Part shown: positions 23,314 to 29,480 of the stretch, one piece after another
How the letters are laid out: every line of letters starts with the position of its first letter
Position numbering within the stretch: position 1 is the first letter of the stretch
DNA from: a virus
DNA: 32,657 nt
Direction: 5' to 3' (one strand)
IMG/VR virus record: IMGVR_UViG_3300033571_010858
Location: 1-32,657 of that record
Notes under the pieces: model-generated
Seen by the model: only the letters and a program-made list of their open reading frames with translations
The model's database searches: none
Told to the model about the DNA's origin: nothing
Program-made: the position numbers and the translations under genes

Positions 23314-23346
23314 CCCTCCGCGTCGGCAACACACCAACGCGGAGGG
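23314..23346 (-). promoter_or_regulatory. 10-bp hairpin sequestering a ribosome binding site
   Basis: CCCTCCGCGT (23314..23323) and ACGCGGAGGG (23337..23346) are perfect inverted repeats with a 13-base loop. On the coding strand the 3' arm ends in GGAGGG, the Shine-Dalgarno of the 56-codon gene at 23305. There is no T run, so control of translation is more likely than termination. Confidence 0.55.
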
Positions 23347-23412
23347 TTTGCGGAGCTTTACGACAAACCCCCACCCGCCGTTTCCGCAGCGGGGGGAGTA
23401 GAGGAGGAGAGA

Positions 23413-23883
23413 TCAGAAGGGGATGTCTTCGTCGTCGATCGTGGTGTTAGCAAGGTCCGCACTCGGCTTGCTGGCCGGTGCCGCCGTGCGTTTGGGCGCG
23501 GCTTGCTGCGGAGCCTTGCGGCTTGGCGCGGCGAGCGAATAGCCGACGATCTGGTTTTGCTCGCCGTAGTCCGGGCTGGTCCTGGTGCCGACCTTGACGC
23601 GGAGATTGGTGCCGATGAGCGAGATGGGATCGAACTTGCCAGCCTTGAACGCTTCGCTCTGCCCCACGGCTGACGCGAACGCGGCGATCTTCCATGTCGT
23701 CGCCTGACTGGAAACCAGATAGTCGAACAGAACGATCTCAGAGTCCTCGGCGTAGACGCGAACGGTCATCTTGACCATCGGCTTGCCGGCCTTGCTGGTC
23801 TGGTGTTCAGCACCTTCCAGAACGGCGTCGTAGTCGCCCTCGGGAATCACGCGGCTTGCTTCTTTGGGGTCGTACCAACTCAC
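23413..23883 (-). CDS. single-stranded DNA-binding-like protein
   Basis: 156 residues from GTG 23883 (GTGA overlap with the Sak4-like gene). The first ~105 residues form an OB-like beta domain (VIPEGDYDAVLEGAEHQ, KPMVKMTVRVYAEDSEIVLFDYLV, GTNLRVKVGT), similar to DUF669-type phage SSB-like proteins. A flexible Ala/Pro/Lys-rich linker then leads to an acidic tip DDEDIPF. This tip matches the C-terminal peptide of bacterial SSB that recruits repair and replication partners. Coupling to the Sak4-like ATPase fits a single-strand annealing/recombination module. Confidence 0.75.
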   Translation of the reverse strand: MSWYDPKEASRVIPEGDYDAVLEGAEHQTSKAGKPMVKMTVRVYAEDSEIVLFDYLVSSQATTWKIAAFASAVGQSEAFKAGKFDPISLIGTNLRVKVGTRTSPDYGEQNQIVGYSLAAPSRKAPQQAAPKRTAAPASKPSADLANTTIDDEDIPF

Positions 23884-24764
23884 TTCGTCACCTCTTCTTT
23901 CTGTTCAACTCGGGACTTCATGAACGCGATGGCCTTCTCGATGTTGGCCTTGGAGAACTCGCCCCAAGTCGCGGCCTGGGCCTTGGTAAACCACTTGTCG
24001 AGCATGTCGCCCTCGATGTTCAGCAGCTTCGCCAGCCGATCGGCGTCCGCCGCCTGCTCGCGTGTCGCCAGATCCTCGGGCACCGAATCACGCTCAAGCT
24101 GCGGGCGTCCGTACTTCGCCGCGATCTCGTCGTAGCTGAACGGGAACACTTCACCTTCGGCGAACGGCTCGACGCGCGTCTTGCGCACGATGCCCACGCG
24201 ATCCTTCCCGCGACGGCCGACCTCAAACACCAGATCGAACAGGTATTCGAGCTTGCTGTAGCAGTCGAACGTCATGCCCTGCTGCACGGCAACGTCCTTG
24301 CCCTTGGAGTCCTTCGCCTGGACCCAGTTGCCCTTGGCGTGGCTGGTGATGATGACGTTCATATCCAGCCGCAGCAGCATGTGAAGCAGGCGCTTCACCT
24401 TGCGATCGGGCTCGATCTTGTGACGCCCAAACTCCGTGCCGTTGAGTTCCGCGGAGCGGTCAACCATCTCGTTATAGACCACGGTGAGCGGGTCGATGAT
24501 GACGGTCTGATATGGATGCTTCTCCGTGAGGAGGGCATTCACTTCCGTCAGCAGCCCGTCGAACGTCGGCTCGAACAGGTAAGCGCCCTCGCGTTCGTTG
24601 AGTAGCCGGGTGTACTGCTCACGCTCCGCACCGCGTTCCGTGTCGATCAGGTACGGCCGGGGAAACTGAATCGCGGCAGTTGTCTTGCCCGCGCCGGGAG
24701 TGCCGAAGAAGAGAGCTTTGAGCCTCTTGTCAGCGGATGTCGGTTTCGTTCCTCGAAGTGCCAT
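23880..24764 (-). CDS. Sak4-like RecA-fold ATPase / annealing protein
   Basis: 294 residues. Walker A is GTPGAGKTT at 21-29, Walker B-like TVIID at 87-91, and a sensor-type LRLDMNVIITSHAKG lies near 160-175. The RecA-core order matches AAA_24/Sak4 phage ATPases, which promote ssDNA annealing with an SSB partner. The C-terminal ~70 residues are helical (KLLNIEGDMLDKWFTKAQAATWG). AAGGTGG lies four bases before ATG 24764. The gene opens a pair with the SSB-like gene. It lacks the full RecA DNA-binding loops, so strand exchange is not expected. Confidence 0.75.
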   Translation of the reverse strand: MALRGTKPTSADKRLKALFFGTPGAGKTTAAIQFPRPYLIDTERGAEREQYTRLLNEREGAYLFEPTFDGLLTEVNALLTEKHPYQTVIIDPLTVVYNEMVDRSAELNGTEFGRHKIEPDRKVKRLLHMLLRLDMNVIITSHAKGNWVQAKDSKGKDVAVQQGMTFDCYSKLEYLFDLVFEVGRRGKDRVGIVRKTRVEPFAEGEVFPFSYDEIAAKYGRPQLERDSVPEDLATREQAADADRLAKLLNIEGDMLDKWFTKAQAATWGEFSKANIEKAIAFMKSRVEQKEEVTK

Positions 24765-24785
24765 CTTTCCACCTTTCTAAATGGT

Positions 24786-24971
24786 TCACACCAAGCCCAT
24801 CAACAGCCCCACCACAACCATGCCGGTGACGATGCCCATGACGTACTCCGTCCAGTGGAACATGTCGGGGAAGTAGTCCACCTCCGTATCGCCCTGGCCC
24901 AGCTTCACCAGCGGCAGCATGTCCTGCTCAGGAAGTTCGTGGCCGGTGACTTTGCAACTTTGGTAACTCAT
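24786..24971 (-). CDS. small C-tail-anchored membrane protein
   Basis: 61 residues from ATG 24971 (ATGA overlap, GAGGAGG eight bases upstream). The N-terminal two thirds are soluble (SYQSCKVTGHELPEQD, acidic), followed by WTEYV and one hydrophobic helix of ~18 residues that reaches the C-terminus. A C-terminal anchor would leave the N-terminus in the cytoplasm. The Cys-x-x-x-x-His start could hold a metal only with a partner. No known family. Confidence 0.55.
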   Translation of the reverse strand: MSYQSCKVTGHELPEQDMLPLVKLGQGDTEVDYFPDMFHWTEYVMGIVTGMVVVGLLMGLV

Positions 24972-25150
24972 CGCCCAGTCCTCCTCGGCGCGTGCCCGTC
25001 TTCGTCCACCAGGGATTCCTGATAGTCCTGCCAAACGTCCACCTCGAACATCTCGCAGGCTTCGTTCAGGCAGCACGCGCCGCCGCCGATGCCAACGTCG
25101 AACTCGGGCATGAGGACATCAACGTCCTGCTCACACTTGGAACACTTCAC
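24968..25150 (-). CDS. small Cys-rich zinc-binding-like protein, 60 residues
   Basis: It opens MKCSKCEQDV, and a second group reads GGACCLNEACEMFE, giving CxxC plus CCxxxxC, a likely zinc ribbon or knuckle. The rest is acidic (DVWQDYQESLVDEDG). The ATG and stop both lie in ATGA overlaps with neighbours. Small zinc proteins of this type in phage early operons often bind other proteins; its partner is unknown. Confidence 0.6.
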   Translation of the reverse strand: MKCSKCEQDVDVLMPEFDVGIGGGACCLNEACEMFEVDVWQDYQESLVDEDGHAPRRTGR

Positions 25151-25347
25151 AGTTCACCTCCCGCCGTAGACGCAACAATCTCTTCCGCCCGGCGAACGAT
25201 GAGCGAATTCGAGAGCTGGTACAGCTCAAGCAACCGCTCGCACGTTTCGGTGGGCACGCCGTAGACGCGCTCGATCTGGATGAGGATGCGAACGAACGTG
25301 GCGTTCGTGTCGCGGGTCTGTTCCGCCGTGTCGGGGGTGGAGATCAA
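25147..25347 (-). CDS. hypothetical helical protein, 66 residues
   Basis: It starts MISTPDTAEQTRD. Two helices (ATFVRILIQIERVYG and TCERLLELYQLSNSLIVRRAEEIVA) are separated by a VPTET turn. The fold looks like a small helical hairpin. Coupled on both sides by ATGA overlaps. No family recognised. Confidence 0.6.
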   Translation of the reverse strand: MISTPDTAEQTRDTNATFVRILIQIERVYGVPTETCERLLELYQLSNSLIVRRAEEIVASTAGGEL

Positions 25348-25595
25348 AGGGCACCCCCATTGATCTTGACGAACTTTGGGAGATTGGCGTCGATCTCCAT
25401 GACCCAGCGAACCGGCACGCCACGCACCGCCGCAAACACCCGCTGCTCAGGCGTTGCCATCGCGTCGTCGTAGATCCGCTCATGCTTGCGGATTTCGGCC
25501 AAGTTCAGCGCCGTGTGCCGCTCATTGGCGCGGGCAAGTTCCGCCGCCTGCGGGTCCAAGTCGTCAATCCGTTCGCCTTCGATCTTCGTCGTCAT
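25344..25595 (-). CDS. first gene of the early operon, hypothetical, 83 residues
   Basis: It starts MTTKIEGERIDDLDPQA and is mostly helical (AELARANERHTALNLAEIRKHERIYDDA) with a short C-terminal strand (PVRWVMEIDANLPKFV). A GGGAGG lies four bases before the ATG inside a small hairpin whose stem touches the start codon. It overlaps the integrase reading frame by 32 bases. It is the first of the coupled series running down to 16303. Function unknown. Confidence 0.6.
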   Translation of the reverse strand: MTTKIEGERIDDLDPQAAELARANERHTALNLAEIRKHERIYDDAMATPEQRVFAAVRGVPVRWVMEIDANLPKFVKINGGAL

Positions 25596-26916
25596 CGGAC
25601 CTCCCTTGGGTCCGACTCAGCAGGCGGGAACATTGAACCAGAAGGGACGCGGCAGTCTGGAGGATTTCAGCTACCGTGTCGTTCATGGGGGAGGCGGGTT
25701 CAAATCCCGCCACCCCGATTCGGTTCTCCCTCCCTTTGCGGGGAGGGGAACCCTTCTTCGTCAGGCTCTCGCACTGCGGAATCGGATCGTGGAACTCAAC
25801 TGCAACGCCCCGACTCTCGGGGTTGCCCCCGAAATTCTCACGTTCGCCAATGCTCGGCAGAGTCGGGGCGTTGTCGTCGAGTTGTGATGGTTGTTGAGCA
25901 TTGGACCTCTGAACGTGAGTGGGATGATCTTCGGCGTTTCCCGCCTCCGGGTCAACAATATTCCCGCGAATTTTTCCCGCATCCGGAATTCCCGCTGACG
26001 CCATCATGTCATTGAGGGCGGCGCTGAGGCCCATCAATCGCGGGTCCGTGTAATGACGGAGGGTCGTGCGCAAGTCTTTGTGCCCAACGATCATGGCAAG
26101 TTTCAATGGGTCGATGTTTCTCGACAAGGCATCGGTGATGAACGTCTTCCGCAGACTGTGCCACTGGCCCGCATCGCGGATGCCCGCCGATTCAAAATCT
26201 GTGTCGATCACCTTCGGGTGGGGCCAGCTTGGCCATACGCGGGCCTCAGGATCGCCCTGGGCGTGCCTCTTGAGGATGTCGAGTGCTGGCCCGATCAAAG
26301 GCACGCGGCGAATCTGACGGCTCTTAGCGGCCCGTGCGGGGATGGCTAGATGGGGCTCGGGAGTGCGGACCTGAATCCACCCGCGCCGCATGGCCTGCAT
26401 CTCGCCCAGCCTCAGCCCGGTCCACCTTGCCACCAAATACAGCTCGCTTCGGTCGGCATCGTGCCTCCGGTAAATTGCGGAATTTGATCGGTTGCCCAGC
26501 GGTCCTTTCGGCGGCTTGGCTTCGTCAGCTCGGGCGCACGCGATCAACCGATCGAACTCGGCAGAGGAAAGGGCTCTGGGTTCATCGACCTCCAGGATTC
26601 GCGGGAGCGTCACACGGGATGCCCACGGATCGGCCAGCATGTCCCGATCCCGCAGCCACTTCTGAAAGCTCGCCATCATCGCGCGCTTGTTGTGCTTCGT
26701 CTTTGATGAAACGGCAGCCGCGAGGAGGAAGGTTTCGTAGGCCGTGCGTCCGCCGGCCAGATCCTCCACGTCCGCCCAGCCGAGGGCGAGCGTGGTCCGA
26801 TCAAGCTCCCGCCGCGTGTGGGCAGCGTCCCGCGCCGGCGTGCCCGTAGACACCTGCCACCGCTCATACTCCACCAGCAACGGCGCGAGTCCCACCCGAG
26901 TTTGCGGCGTCTCCAT
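25564..26916 (-). CDS. int: tyrosine integrase
   Basis: 450 residues when started at ATG 26916, 40 bases after a sigma70-like promoter; the frame stays open to a GTG at 27048, but that part lacks a ribosome site. Residues ~8-100 are a SAM-like core-binding domain. Catalytic residues are Arg 169 (TGLRLGE), Lys 198, His 253 and Arg 256 (HSLRK), His 279 (VGHKD) and Tyr 289 (HYTD). The tail from ~306 to 450 (145 residues) is not part of the known fold. It covers attP-like repeats, and residues 401-407 (GVAGFEP) are the antisense translation of a tRNA T-arm. The style resembles Planctomycetota integrases. It would join attP to a host tRNA gene. Confidence 0.9.
   Translation of the reverse strand: METPQTRVGLAPLLVEYERWQVSTGTPARDAAHTRRELDRTTLALGWADVEDLAGGRTAYETFLLAAAVSSKTKHNKRAMMASFQKWLRDRDMLADPWASRVTLPRILEVDEPRALSSAEFDRLIACARADEAKPPKGPLGNRSNSAIYRRHDADRSELYLVARWTGLRLGEMQAMRRGWIQVRTPEPHLAIPARAAKSRQIRRVPLIGPALDILKRHAQGDPEARVWPSWPHPKVIDTDFESAGIRDAGQWHSLRKTFITDALSRNIDPLKLAMIVGHKDLRTTLRHYTDPRLMGLSAALNDMMASAGIPDAGKIRGNIVDPEAGNAEDHPTHVQRSNAQQPSQLDDNAPTLPSIGERENFGGNPESRGVAVEFHDPIPQCESLTKKGSPPRKGRENRIGVAGFEPASPMNDTVAEILQTAASLLVQCSRLLSRTQGRSDDDEDRRRTD
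25596..25614 (-). promoter_or_regulatory. hairpin over the ribosome site of the first early gene
   Basis: CGGACC (25596..25601) and GGTCCG (25609..25614) form a 6-bp stem abutting ATG 25595, with a 7-base loop. On the coding strand the Shine-Dalgarno AAGGGAGG runs from loop into stem. It resembles the loop-SD hairpin at 16193..16208 at the head of the late operon. Confidence 0.45.
25691..25720 (+). other. attP: attP core: tRNA 3'-end fragment
   Basis: The bases form a perfect tRNA T-arm, stem GCGGG (25694..25698) / CCCGC (25706..25710) around TTCAAAT, followed by acceptor strand CACCCCG (25711..25717) and discriminator A. No full tRNA precedes it. Tyrosine integrases typically recombine into tRNA 3' ends, and this block would restore the host gene. 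The acceptor strand pairs with CGGGGTG, common in tRNA-Pro, but the identity is not certain. Confidence 0.8.
25728..25747 (+). other. GC hairpin just beyond the attP core
   Basis: CCCTCCC (25728..25734) and GGGAGGG (25741..25747) form a 7-bp stem with a 6-base loop, ten bases past the tRNA end. It may be the captured terminator stem of the host tRNA gene or an integrase/IHF-type site. No clear T run follows. Confidence 0.4.
25803..25919. repeat. two interleaved inverted repeats in the attP region
   Basis: Repeat A is a perfect 15-bp inverted repeat (25803..25817 with 25859..25873). Repeat B is split: CTCACGTTC (25837..25845) and CCAATGCTC (25847..25855) pair with GAACGTGAG (25911..25919) and GAGCATTGG (25896..25904), 9 + 9 bp. 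The order A-B-A'-B' is interleaved, so both cannot form as simple nested stems. The arrangement suits integrase arm sites or a pseudoknot. Confidence 0.85.
25938..25995 (+). repeat. four TTCCCGC direct repeats near attP
   Basis: TTCCCGC occurs at 25938..25944, 25961..25967, 25974..25980 and 25989..25995, same strand, spaced 23, 13 and 15 bases. They lie where the integrase catalytic domain ends and its attP-encoded tail begins. Arm-type integrase or excisionase binding sites are plausible. Confidence 0.6.
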
Positions 26917-26955
26917 ACAAAGAGATTCGCAGATCCCGGCGTTCAATCCCCGTAA

Positions 26956-26984
26956 ATTAGCGGAAAAGATGCCCGCTAGGTCAA
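26956..26984 (-). promoter_or_regulatory. candidate integrase promoter
   Basis: On the minus strand TTGACC (26984..26979, 5/6 of the -35 consensus), a 17-bp spacer, and GCTAAT (26961..26956, 4/6 of the -10). Transcription would start near 26949, ahead of ATG 26916, which supports the shorter integrase start. Confidence 0.45.
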
Positions 26985-27126
26985 GATTAGCCCAGTGTTT
27001 GTGGCCCGTTTGGTCTTCGGTCACCAGCCATGCACGGAAGATGGCCACGCCCCATCTATATGCCAGACCGATGGGGGTCGTGGGAAAGCGGCGTGACCGG
27101 AGCGTGTCAGGGCATTGTGGCCGGCG

Positions 27127-27387
27127 TCACTTGTTGCTGTGTTCCAGCGCCTTCGGGTCGAGCTTCTGGACCGCATCGGAAAGGATCTGTGCCGTCCGCT
27201 CCGTGCCGCTCACCACATCACGCACCTGCCCGGAGATCATCACCACCCGATCAAGGGCCGGAGCAATCGCCTTGCTCCAGATCTGAATGAGGCAGATTGT
27301 GAGGATGATGGCAAGGGCACCAAACAGCCCGCCCTGTTCGATGATGTGGGTAGCCGACGACGCCATATCAGCCTCAGCAATAAACAT
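27127..27387 (-). CDS. holin-like membrane protein
   Basis: 86 residues from ATG 27387 (TGATG overlap with the preceding stop, GGAGG eight bases upstream). A short polar N-terminus (MFIAEADMASSATHIIEQ) precedes one hydrophobic helix (GLFGALAIILTICLIQIW, about residues 20-37). A long helical cytoplasmic part with alternating charges follows (LDRVVMISGQVRDVV). A single membrane span with the N-terminus outside fits class III holins and BhlA-like peptides. It lies next to a candidate spanin gene, but no endolysin is beside it, so the lysis role is tentative. Confidence 0.45.
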   Translation of the reverse strand: MFIAEADMASSATHIIEQGGLFGALAIILTICLIQIWSKAIAPALDRVVMISGQVRDVVSGTERTAQILSDAVQKLDPKALEHSNK

Positions 27388-27659
27388 CAACCGCACCTCC
27401 ATACGCCGTGAACGTGCGGGGCAGGCCCGAGCGCAAACGCAGCCCCCGTCTTTGGATCTCCGATGATGACTTCGGGCGGCTTCTCGCCCTGCCTGCGGAT
27501 CGCGTCGGCCCGCTTGCCCAAATCCAGGCCCGCGACGGTCGGAACGAGTTCCATCTCAATTCGTTCACGACACCCGCAATCGGGGTGTAGAACGTCGGTC
27601 CAGACCATCTCTTTGCAATGGATGCAAGAGCGGTGTTGCTTGGGCCGGGTGGTGTTCAC
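27387..27659 (-). CDS. small Cys-rich zinc-binding-like protein, 90 residues
   Basis: Start GTG 27659 in a GTGA overlap with the preceding stop. The N-terminal half has CIHCKEM and PDCGCRERIEM, a CxxC / CxC arrangement for zinc. The rest (LDLGKRADAIRRQG, PPEVIIGDPKTGAAFALG) is alpha-beta without a known domain. It is next to another Cys-rich protein (27656..27880), a possible functional pair. Confidence 0.55.
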   Translation of the reverse strand: MNTTRPKQHRSCIHCKEMVWTDVLHPDCGCRERIEMELVPTVAGLDLGKRADAIRRQGEKPPEVIIGDPKTGAAFALGPAPHVHGVWRCG

Positions 27660-27880
27660 TCGCGGTCCTCCAACTGACGGCGCGCGTTTGAGTACCAGCC
27701 GTTTGAGTCGATGTCGCGTTCTTGGCCTGTACCGTTTCGGGAGTTGACGTGATTGAGTTGAGGCGACTTTGCCCGCTGAACCTCAACGCACGCGGCGCAG
27801 ACGTGGCCGTACTTGCCGACGACGGTTTCGCGTCCGCAGCGGCGGCATGTCGTCAAGACGACTTGATCCGCTTCGCTCAC
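27656..27880 (-). CDS. zinc-ribbon-like protein, 74 residues
   Basis: Start GTG 27880 in a GTGA overlap with the lipoprotein stop. Residues 12-31 hold CRRCGRE and HVCAAC, a four-Cys ribbon. A basic, Asn/Arg-rich tail follows (QLNHVNSRNGTGQERD). Such short ribbons are often DNA- or RNA-polymerase-binding. The long open frame upstream is only the shadow of the lipoprotein gene. Confidence 0.6.
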   Translation of the reverse strand: MSEADQVVLTTCRRCGRETVVGKYGHVCAACVEVQRAKSPQLNHVNSRNGTGQERDIDSNGWYSNARRQLEDRE

Positions 27881-28557
27881 TTCGCCACCTCGAAAAGATC
27901 GGCGGACTTCGGTGCCATGAACGCCGACAGAACCTTGGCAAGCTGGTCGGACTTCTGGGCATCGTCCCAAGTCGCGTCGATAGCCTTCTGGTGGGCCTCA
28001 CGTTCGTCCCAACCAATGTCCTTGCCCTTGGCCTTGCCCGTGGACCTACCGATACCGAAGGCCCCCAGACCGGCTGTAATGGCCGCAAGGACAAGCCCGC
28101 CGCCGGGAATGGATGACGCAGCGCCCTGAGCGGCTGGGCCGAGGATGTTCACCGCAGCGGTGAAAGCGGCGTTCTGCTGTTCAATGGCCGCGATGCGAGC
28201 CGCGGCGGCGCGGTTCAGCTCATCGACCTTCGCCTGACGGTTGGCGATGAACGCGGCGAGAGCTTGCTCGCGTGAAAGGCCCTTGTCGGAAAGCTCGTCA
28301 GCGATGGCCTGAATCTGTGCGTCGGTGGCGTTCTTGAGTTCCGCGATCTGCCGGTTCGAATCCCTCTGTGCCTTCGCAAGCTCGAGCGCGACCCGCTGTT
28401 TCTCAGTCTCGACCTCGCGCGTCTTTGCGTCGATCTCTGCCTTCGTCTCTGCAACGATGCGGGACTTCTCAGCCTCGCCGCCGTCAAGCAGCGCGCAGCC
28501 GGGGAGCGTGACAATAGACGCAAGTCCGAACGCTAAAAGCAGTCCGTGCCGATTCAT
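27877..28557 (-). CDS. coiled-coil lipoprotein, candidate unimolecular spanin
   Basis: 226 residues. Residues 1-21 form a lipoprotein signal with lipobox LPGC (Cys 21). Residues ~27-130 are a charged heptad coiled coil (VETEKQRVALELAKAQRDS). Residues ~130-168 are hydrophobic and Gly/Ala-rich (ILGPAAQGAASSIPGGG, LVLAAITAGLGAFGIG), and the last ~55 are polar. An outer-membrane lipid anchor, periplasmic coil and inner-membrane segment is the topology of u-spanins, which fuse the two membranes in Gram-negative hosts. Here the C-terminal tail is longer than usual. GGAGG lies four bases before the ATG. It could instead be a virion or exclusion lipoprotein. Confidence 0.6.
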   Translation of the reverse strand: MNRHGLLLAFGLASIVTLPGCALLDGGEAEKSRIVAETKAEIDAKTREVETEKQRVALELAKAQRDSNRQIAELKNATDAQIQAIADELSDKGLSREQALAAFIANRQAKVDELNRAAAARIAAIEQQNAAFTAAVNILGPAAQGAASSIPGGGLVLAAITAGLGAFGIGRSTGKAKGKDIGWDEREAHQKAIDATWDDAQKSDQLAKVLSAFMAPKSADLFEVAK

Positions 28558-28605
28558 GTTGCCTCCGTGCGGTATGCTATGCCCGCTGTTTTGGTCGTTG
28601 CTAGC

Positions 28606-28917
28606 CTACTTCTGTGCCGCCATCCACTTCAACAGGCCGGGATTGCGGCGGAATACCTCGACAATCGCCTCGCTGACGGCGCACGCAATCAGCTCCTCGT
28701 CCTTGTCCGCCAGCTCGATACCGGCGCGGTCGATGAATGCGTGGATCAACTCATGCCAGAGGAACACGGGCCGCATGTCCTCGCGCGTTTCAGGGTGGAA
28801 GGTAATGGCGCCTTCGTGATAGATGGCGTGCGCGTCCGGCCCGCAGCGTTCTGCGTCGATGCGGATCGGGATTGCTCGCGTCCCGAGAAGTACGCGGCGC
28901 GGCATCTTCGGGGGCAT
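28606..28917 (-). CDS. HExxH metallopeptidase-like protein
   Basis: 103 residues with AAGGAG six bases before the ATG. HELIH at 55-59 is a perfect HExxH zinc site. Residues 61-75 (FIDRAGIELADKDEE) could supply a third ligand. The short length and basic start (MPPKMPRRVLLGTR) resemble stand-alone IrrE/ImmA-type or minimal gluzincin-like domains that cleave phage or host regulators. It lies next to the spanin-like gene, but nothing shows that it cuts peptidoglycan. Substrate unknown. Confidence 0.6.
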   Translation of the reverse strand: MPPKMPRRVLLGTRAIPIRIDAERCGPDAHAIYHEGAITFHPETREDMRPVFLWHELIHAFIDRAGIELADKDEELIACAVSEAIVEVFRRNPGLLKWMAAQK

Positions 28918-28920
28918 CGC

Positions 28921-29229
28921 CTACTCCTTTTGCATCTCCAGAGCGAACCGCAGGTAGTTCATCGCGTCAACGATGTTGTCAGCGTGGGCAACGCCGGTGC
29001 CCATGCGGTCGATCTTCACGGTTGCCATGAAGAGCGCCGCCGCCCAATCGCTCAACTCCACACGTTGATATGACCCACAATCAACCAAACGCATTTGCCC
29101 GTTGCTGAGCATTTGGGTGAGCAACCCCGCGATCTGCTGACTGGTCCCCGCCATGTTCGGATGTGGCGGGCCGTACTTCGCGGAACGCTCGGCCACAATC
29201 TCACTTGCATCTTGAACGTTCACTTGCAT
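28921..29229 (-). CDS. DUF6378-like phage protein
   Basis: 102 residues. Overlaps the winged-helix gene by 10 bases. The pattern ERSAKYGPPHPNMAGTSQQIAGL, then VELSDWAAALFMATVKIDRM and DNIVDAMNYLRFALEM, matches the DUF6378 layout seen in many phages (an N-terminal YG-x-P-x-x-N helix and a C-terminal D-x-x-D-x-x-x-Y helix). Family function is unknown; the acidic residue spacing recalls NTP-PPase helices. Confidence 0.7.
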   Translation of the reverse strand: MQVNVQDASEIVAERSAKYGPPHPNMAGTSQQIAGLLTQMLSNGQMRLVDCGSYQRVELSDWAAALFMATVKIDRMGTGVAHADNIVDAMNYLRFALEMQKE

Positions 29230-29480
29230 GTTTCACCCACAATCTGATAGACCGGCGTGCGGCATGGTCTGCCGTCGATGCCCTTGCCGTGACGGTGCCC
29301 GGCGTGTTTGAGCTTGCCCTGCTGGATCAATCGGCCGGTGAGCAAGCGGGTTCTGGAGAGGCCCAACCCGAGACATTCGGCGAGTTCTGCCATGCTCCAT
29401 CCCTCTGCGTCAGTTCGTCCAGAAAGCTCTGCGAGCGCGAGGCGGATGTCTTCGATGTCAATGGTTCGCTGTGCTGCCAT
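29220..29480 (-). CDS. winged-helix DNA-binding protein
   Basis: 86 residues. It starts MAAQRTIDIEDIRLAL, with AAGGA eight bases upstream. Residues ~10-60 read as helix-turn-helix (MAELAECLGLGLSRTRLLTGRLIQQGKL), followed by a wing (CRTPVYQIV). This is a plausible transcription regulator of the nearby promoter at 30207..30235 or of lysis/late genes. The first 154 bases overlap the 3' end of the metallophosphoesterase in another frame, which is unusually long. Confidence 0.6.
   Translation of the reverse strand: MAAQRTIDIEDIRLALAELSGRTDAEGWSMAELAECLGLGLSRTRLLTGRLIQQGKLKHAGHRHGKGIDGRPCRTPVYQIVGETCK

Noticed and set aside
25660-25720. Full tRNA gene at attP
   Set aside because: Only the T-arm, acceptor 3' strand and discriminator are present. 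No D-arm or anticodon stem can be built upstream.
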